Source of the DNA: Epiperipatus broadwayi
Lineage: Eukaryota > Onychophora > Udeonychophora > Euonychophora > Peripatidae
Length of the DNA: 64,000 nucleotides
NCBI GenBank assembly: GCA_028023455.1
Contig: JAQFVV010000348.1
Coordinates: 784,401 to 848,400 of the forward strand
Direction of reading: 5' to 3'
How positions within the stretch are numbered: position 1 is the first letter of the stretch; each line of letters begins with the position of its first letter. The position numbers and the translations under genes were made by a program. The notes under the pieces are model-generated. The model made no database searches. It worked only from the letters and a program-made list of their open reading frames with translations, and had not been told where the DNA came from. Of the stretch, positions 58,837 through 64,000 are shown one piece after another.

Positions 58837-59193
58837 AAGCCAATAAATATCACATGACCACCACCTCTTATGCTTGTGTATAACTGTTGTTAAAACAGGC
58901 AAAACTTACTATACGTATTGCCAATCACAGCAAGCTAGTGTAATCAATGGATGCCAGAAGGCTTATGCATAAAATCCCCATCTAGTGCCTACTCATCCAA
59001 AAGTCCCAGACTAGTTTCTGGCACCTCTAGATGCAGAGCTCTCAGATCCAAGGCTCACTGACAAAGGCCACAAGCCAGAAACTAGTCTGGGGATATTGGA
59101 TGAGTAGACACTAGATGGGGATTTTATGCACAAGCCTTCTGGCATTCATTGATTACTCTAGCTTGCTGTGTGTGGCAATACGTATAGTGAGTT
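58837..59193 (+). mobile_element. Foldback-family element with 13-bp target duplication
   Basis: The direct repeat TTGCATATATCTT at 58824-58836 and 59194-59206 brackets this 357-bp copy. It starts AAGCCAATAAATATCACATG and ends ATACGTATAGTGAGTTTTG. After a ~60-bp unpaired head, the remainder is a palindrome: CAAAACTTACTATACGTATT with its mirror, then CCAGAAGGCTTATGCATAAA with its mirror, around a short centre near 59030. It sits in the intron only 20 bp after the donor at 58804. Confidence 0.85.
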
Positions 59194-59206
59194 TTGCATA
59201 TATCTT

Positions 59207-61005
59207 CTTACTCATAGAAATCATTGAAAATATTAAATACAATTGTAATATATTTTTGATATAGAGCATCAAAGTAACTATTATATTAAAAAAAACAGAA
59301 ATTCAAAATTATATATTTAAATGTGCATTAAAGTTTAGTATAATTTTATATTTCTGTTTGTTTTTAATGAAATGATTGTCTTTGACAAGAATACTTACCA
59401 CTAAAAATGAATTAAGATTGTATTTAATATTTTCAGTGTTTTCTCCAAGTATGAAACAATATCAGTATTGCCTCATTAACATTATTCAATAAACTTATTT
59501 TATTATATTTAATGTTTTAATGAGTTCAAATACCACTTATTATTTAAAATATAAAATATTGGAAATACATTTTTTTTAAATAACTATCTGCTTAATAACC
59601 AGACATAAGCTACATCAATTGATGAAAAATAGAAACATGCATAGATTCACTAAAGTTAAGGAATGTATAAACATTTGCAGAAGATATTCAATTATTTTTT
59701 TTCTACTATTTAACTTCTAAAATTTATAACTGAATCTTTGAATGTTATATTTGCATTTTTATTAATTTTGCAATGTAATTTAATATTTTTTTCACTATTA
59801 TTTGAACAATAAAACTTGTTTTTTGAAAAGAAATATTGTATGTGCATCTACATTTTGTATAACATTGAATTGTTTAGTTTTAAATACGACTATTTTTGTA
59901 TTTTTCTAATTGTGCTCTATATTTAATTTATCTTTAATTATGTAATTATATATTTATCAGCTAATGATATTTCATATCAGTTTGAGTTGACTTGCAATCA
60001 TATGCAGAAATTCCTCACAAAAATGGAAGAGTGTAGATTATTAGATTTCTATCATTAATTAAAATTCTTTATTATTAATTTTATTCACATAATGCATATA
60101 TCAACAATTTTATATTAATGTTAATGGGGCGAGGGTTAAAATTTATTTCCTGCAATATTGTTTTATTAATATAGTTAATTAAGCATTTATAAATGAAACT
60201 AAATATATTTTTTATTGCTAAGATATGCATACTAAAATGGTTTTTGATTTATAAACTTATTATTTTTTAAAAAGTTCATATTTTTATAGTAGTGTATTTA
60301 AAATAATAGATATTCTATAATTGACAATTTTATAATTAATAAAGTTAATATCTTTTTTTAAATATATAGATGTATAGTACTTAGAAAAAAGTCAAGTTAC
60401 TTTTTTAGCTGATCAATAAAAGAAACTTACCTATTTCTATTTCCACTTTTTTATTTCAAAAATAGGACAAGAGTAGTTTGTTTAAATTTTATTTTATCGA
60501 TAAAAAATATTTTTAAACTGAATTATTTGTGCAGTTTATATATAATATTGTAAAAGCTAGAAAAATAATGTTTTTTTATTGTTACAATATTTATTATATA
60601 AGGATACAGCATAATAGAAAGTATTTAAAGTTTTTTAAGTTAATGTCATAATTTATTATGTGTGTGTGTGCATTATATACTAGTTAACACAAAACTATTA
60701 TGTGTACAGTATATATGTAATAACTTTATAATATTTGAAAAATCATCAAATATATATAATTACTGTTGGCAGACCATTGTTCCAAAAATACAAGAGAGCT
60801 TATGAAATTTTTGGAAACAGATGAAAAACATATGTGCACATAATTAAAATCAATACCATTGTAATTAATAATTGTTAAATAGGCAACCATTAGTGTGAGA
60901 GCTATTCTAATTAATTTTATTTATCTGTAATTTGAAGAAATTATGTATTTATGTAAAATATATCTTCTATTATTAGAAATTTATTTTTAAATTATTTGTT
61001 TTTAG
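59207..61005. other. VWA3-like intron
   Basis: AT-rich intron sequence with no other gene. 59405-59449 repeats the block at 49157-49201. A polypyrimidine-like acceptor (ATTTGTTTTTAG) closes the intron. Confidence 0.5.
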
Positions 61006-61107
61006 ATCTTTGGTTTAGTTCAAGGTCAAAACGTTGCTATTCTATTGGATATAAGTAATTCTATGTGTGAGTCTTCCCAATTAATTGGTCTTAAAAAAGA
61101 TATGCAG
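61006..61107 (+). CDS. VWA3A/VWA3B-like protein, third recognised exon (VWA domain start)
   Basis: 102 bases, 34 codons, phase 0 at both ends, between TTTTTAG and CAG|GTAAAT. It encodes IFGLVQGQNVAILLDISNSM and then CESSQLIGLKKDMQ. The hydrophobic strand followed by D-x-S-x-S is the metal-ion-dependent adhesion site (MIDAS) signature of VWA domains, here D-I-S-N-S, apparently intact. It follows directly on the GSRK of the previous exon, as in VWA3A/VWA3B (G-S-R-x-I-F-G). The three exons join into one open frame of 94 codons. Confidence 0.9.
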
Positions 61108-61742
61108 GTAAATTTTTTTCACAGAATGAAATAGTTTGTGATAAATTGTTATCAATTGTTTAATTAAATAATTTGCAAATTTTTATTTATTATAAAAAGT
61201 AGTATTTTGATTTATTTATTTATTCATTCATTTTAAGTAAATTTCATTGATTTTTTTATTGTATTATATTTTTTAAAAATATTTTCAAACATGATACTTA
61301 ACAAGATTTTTCTCTAGAAGAAAAATAATAACTTTTTTATATTGGTATAAGTACATTTATCATTAATCTGAACATCTTTAATTCAAAAGCTTTCATTATG
61401 CAAACAAAATTAGAGAATATTGTTTTGATTTATTATTTTAATTACTGCTATATAAAAATTTTGTGCTGATATAAATGTAAGCATATTCTGTACTTTAATC
61501 TATTATTTAATCAGGTTTTTATTAAGATGGAAGTCTGATTTCCATGTGGAGACTAATTGCTTCATATGCAAATGCATGGTATTTGCAGTATGGGCCATGA
61601 GAAGTCTTCGTCCAATCATGTCAAAACAGTTAATGTGTACAATAATAAAAATTAACTATTAGTCCTTATAAATTATGTCAGTCTTGATTACATTAACAAT
61701 AATATCATTCAGGAGTAATCATAATTAAAGTTATTTTTGCAG
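61108..61742. other. VWA3-like intron
   Basis: AT-rich with no other feature. 61.54-61.62 kb is less AT-rich but not coding. Confidence 0.4.
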
Positions 61743-61775
61743 TTTATTAAACAACAGTTGTTTAACAATTTATTT
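61743..61775 (+). CDS. Possible fourth VWA3-like exon
   Basis: After TTATTTTTGCAG a phase-0 frame reads FIKQQLFNNLF and meets a possible donor GTATTT. In the VWA3 family the helix after D-x-S-x-S continues with a segment like 'I-x-F-I-x-E-Q-L', so FIKQQL is what would be expected after KKDMQ. The donor is weak and the exon would be very small (33 bases), so this needs transcript support. Confidence 0.35.
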
Positions 61776-64000
61776 GTATTTTTCTTATCCAGACATGAGA
61801 GAAGACTGGAGGTTTTTCTGATTATGAGGTTTTGACCAGCAGTAATAACAGTGGTTCACTACATATTCTTTACATAAATTATAACCTTACCAGAGTTAAT
61901 AGCTTTGTTTTCTTGTGGTTCTATTACCCAAAATCTGCAAGGCATATATGTTCATACATTGTAATAGTTTGGTCTGGAAATTTCTCATAAAAAAACTGTA
62001 TGCATTGATAAATCATAACAAGATTTAGTTCAACATAGCTGTAATTGATTGACTAAGTTTTAAAGTACTATTCTAATAAAATAGTGATCTTAATTTTCAA
62101 CCAGTCATCAATGATGATTGCTGCTAAAAAATTAGATATGCAATCTACTGTTGCTACTCTGTATCAAATACTGAAACTGAATATCTGAAAAATATCAGCC
62201 TGTAATTGTTAAAAGGAAATTTCTCTTATGGAACACTAAAAGTAAAAGTTGAAAATACATAATAAAGTTTATAAAAATGATAGGTATGCTTTACAGATAA
62301 ATTTTATGAGGAGAAGAAATGCATTCTAATGAAAAATCTCTTGAATAAAAGAAGATAATGGAATATGTACATTGCATATATATAAGATTTAAAAATTGTC
62401 TTCCATGGGTATATATTACTATTATTTATAAACAAATATGATTATCCAAACTCCAGAAAAGGAGAAAGTTTTTCAATAATTATGCAAACCTATATTTTGA
62501 TCTTAAATATGTTCACATCTTTAATGTCCTTTTAGTGTGTTATTTGATATTTTGTGATTGTATTTTAACTTTTTTTACAGAAACTTTTTTTAACATTTTA
62601 CATTATTGTAGTTTTCTTATCATATTTTCTTCTCAGTTATAACCTCCCAAATGAATGAAACTAATATAGCTTCTTTTTATAGAGGTTTTAAGATAATTTT
62701 ATAATGTGGCGTTGGCCTCATCTATGAAAAATAAAGCTCAAATTTATTATTAAAATTTTTTTTCAGTTATAAAATCTAATATCACATTAAGGATGTTTGT
62801 TCTATAAGTAAAAGATAATTATTCTATCTGCAATATCTGCAAAACAAAATCAAAACATTTATATTCCACAAATGATCATATTTAATTCTAAGGCATTGGA
62901 AAAATTCAAAGTTTGTTTAGAAAAAAATTAGATAACAATAGATTTTTTTATATATTTTTTTCAGATACATAGTAATATTTGGATTTTGTGCCACACATAT
63001 CATGGATACTATGTTTATTTTTTCATTTTCTTTTTTTTTTAAATATATATTATAACATGAAACTTGAAATTCTCTTACCTTATTGTTATATAGTAAAAAA
63101 AATCAAATAAATTAGATATATTGTTTAATTAATTTAATATGAAAGCTACTTTATATGGGATGAGGAAAACAAATATGGAAAATTCATATCTGTTACAAAT
63201 GTCAGACTAACGATACTAAATAGAATAAAGTATCAATTTCTTGAAGATTTATGAAAATAATAATAAAGTTCTTATTTGATCTGTAATGTTTTGGTGATTA
63301 TTTTATTGGAAGAGATCATATTTCAGTAGAGTTTTCAGAACTTCCCTTCTTTATATTTTCCTGTATTTTATTTATATCTTTATCTGCAAAGAAAACATTG
63401 GGATAATGTATTTACAGATTCTTGACAACTTTCCAATTGGTGGATTGTTTTTCAAACTAATCAATGGTTGCACTGGATTAACTAATACCTTGCCTATAGA
63501 ACCTACTAGCTGACAAGATGCTTGATTAACTAATTTAATATTGTCTAGCAAGCACATGCTACATGATTACGATTATTTGAATAACATTAAGCAATAATTA
63601 CATTAAATCTTTATTTATTTGTAGGTATGTTTGTCTGGTAATTATTAATAATCAAATGGATACATATTTCAATAGGATGGATATACCATTTAGTACTTAA
63701 TATATTTTATGAATGCTGTTATTTATGTTGCTATGAGAATTTTTATGGGTTACAGATATAAATGATTTATATGTATATATTATATATGCAAATGAAGTAG
63801 TTTTTGGGTTAAATCATGTATTATTTTGTATTACTTCCCAATGTTTTAACGAAATACTAAATAATACATGGTTTAATCCAAAATCTACTTTATTTACATC
63901 ATATAACCATGAAATATAATAAATATTATATATATTTATATTTATTATTTCTATGTATATATTTTTACAGTCACAAACCTATCTCAAATTTATATTACTA
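61776..64000. other. Likely VWA3-like intron sequence to the window edge
   Basis: The VWA domain is incomplete at 61775, so the gene must continue. No further exon is convincing. Acceptor-like sites at about 62580 and 63970 are followed by frames that do not match the VWA fold. A 61-codon minus-strand frame near 63.4-63.56 kb is of somewhat higher complexity but unassigned. Confidence 0.35.

Noticed and set aside
63372-63557. 61-codon minus-strand frame near the right edge
   Set aside because: No domain or splice context; it probably lies within the VWA3-like intron.
1-64000. CRISPR arrays, operons, prokaryotic insertion sequences
   Set aside because: The window is eukaryotic: spliced exons, Penelope/LTR/LINE/SINE elements and no prokaryotic gene organisation.

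Overview
The window is nuclear DNA of an animal, most likely an invertebrate. It is very A+T-rich by eye, has spliced genes with large introns, and is packed with old mobile elements: Penelope-like, LTR, LINE, tRNA-derived SINE, 5S-derived and foldback elements. The taxon cannot be fixed from sequence alone. Only two protein genes can be supported. The first is a complete, intronless MRE11 on the minus strand (550-2481). The second is a VWA3A/VWA3B-type gene on the plus strand, seen as three in-frame exons (about 38155-38279, 58749-58803, 61006-61107) plus a possible fourth (about 61743-61775). Its visible part covers about 23 kb and probably runs past the right edge.

Layout. 1-2.5 kb: MRE11. 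2.7-7.1 kb: a decayed Penelope-like element on the plus strand (RT, then GIY-YIG endonuclease, then a hammerhead-like 3' motif), split between RT and endonuclease by a 2.06-kb solo-LTR-like insertion (3808-5868). 7.1-7.6 kb: an inverted dimer of a hammerhead-ribozyme SINE. 8-16.5 kb: mostly featureless AT-rich DNA with short tRNA-like SINEs and degraded foldback copies. 16.5-17.6 kb: an inverted plus tandem array of a ~340-bp unit. 17.6-18.4 kb: a LINE remnant. 18.9-20.2 kb: a nested palindromic repeat. 20-31.9 kb: mainly AT-rich intergenic DNA with a SINE and a 5S rRNA-derived sequence. 31.9-36.66 kb: an LTR retrotransposon with ~1.8-kb LTRs and only ~1.2 kb of interior. 36.7-37.0 kb: a foldback repeat. 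38.15 kb to the end: VWA3-like exons separated by introns filled with repeats (a foldback, a second 2.2-kb solo LTR, LINE remnants, hammerhead SINEs, a MITE-like element, and a solo LTR at 56.08-57.85 kb).

The most unusual content is the repeat set. A dispersed family carries a compact type I hammerhead ribozyme core next to a tRNA-like Pol III promoter. One copy (58178-58221) keeps every core nucleotide and three paired stems. Three times the family occurs as a head-to-head inverted dimer. The window also holds a Penelope-like element with its own hammerhead-like 3' motif, so two kinds of ribozyme-bearing retroelement lie side by side. The two genes are functionally unrelated (DNA repair and, by family, cilium/flagellum), and nothing suggests they are co-regulated.
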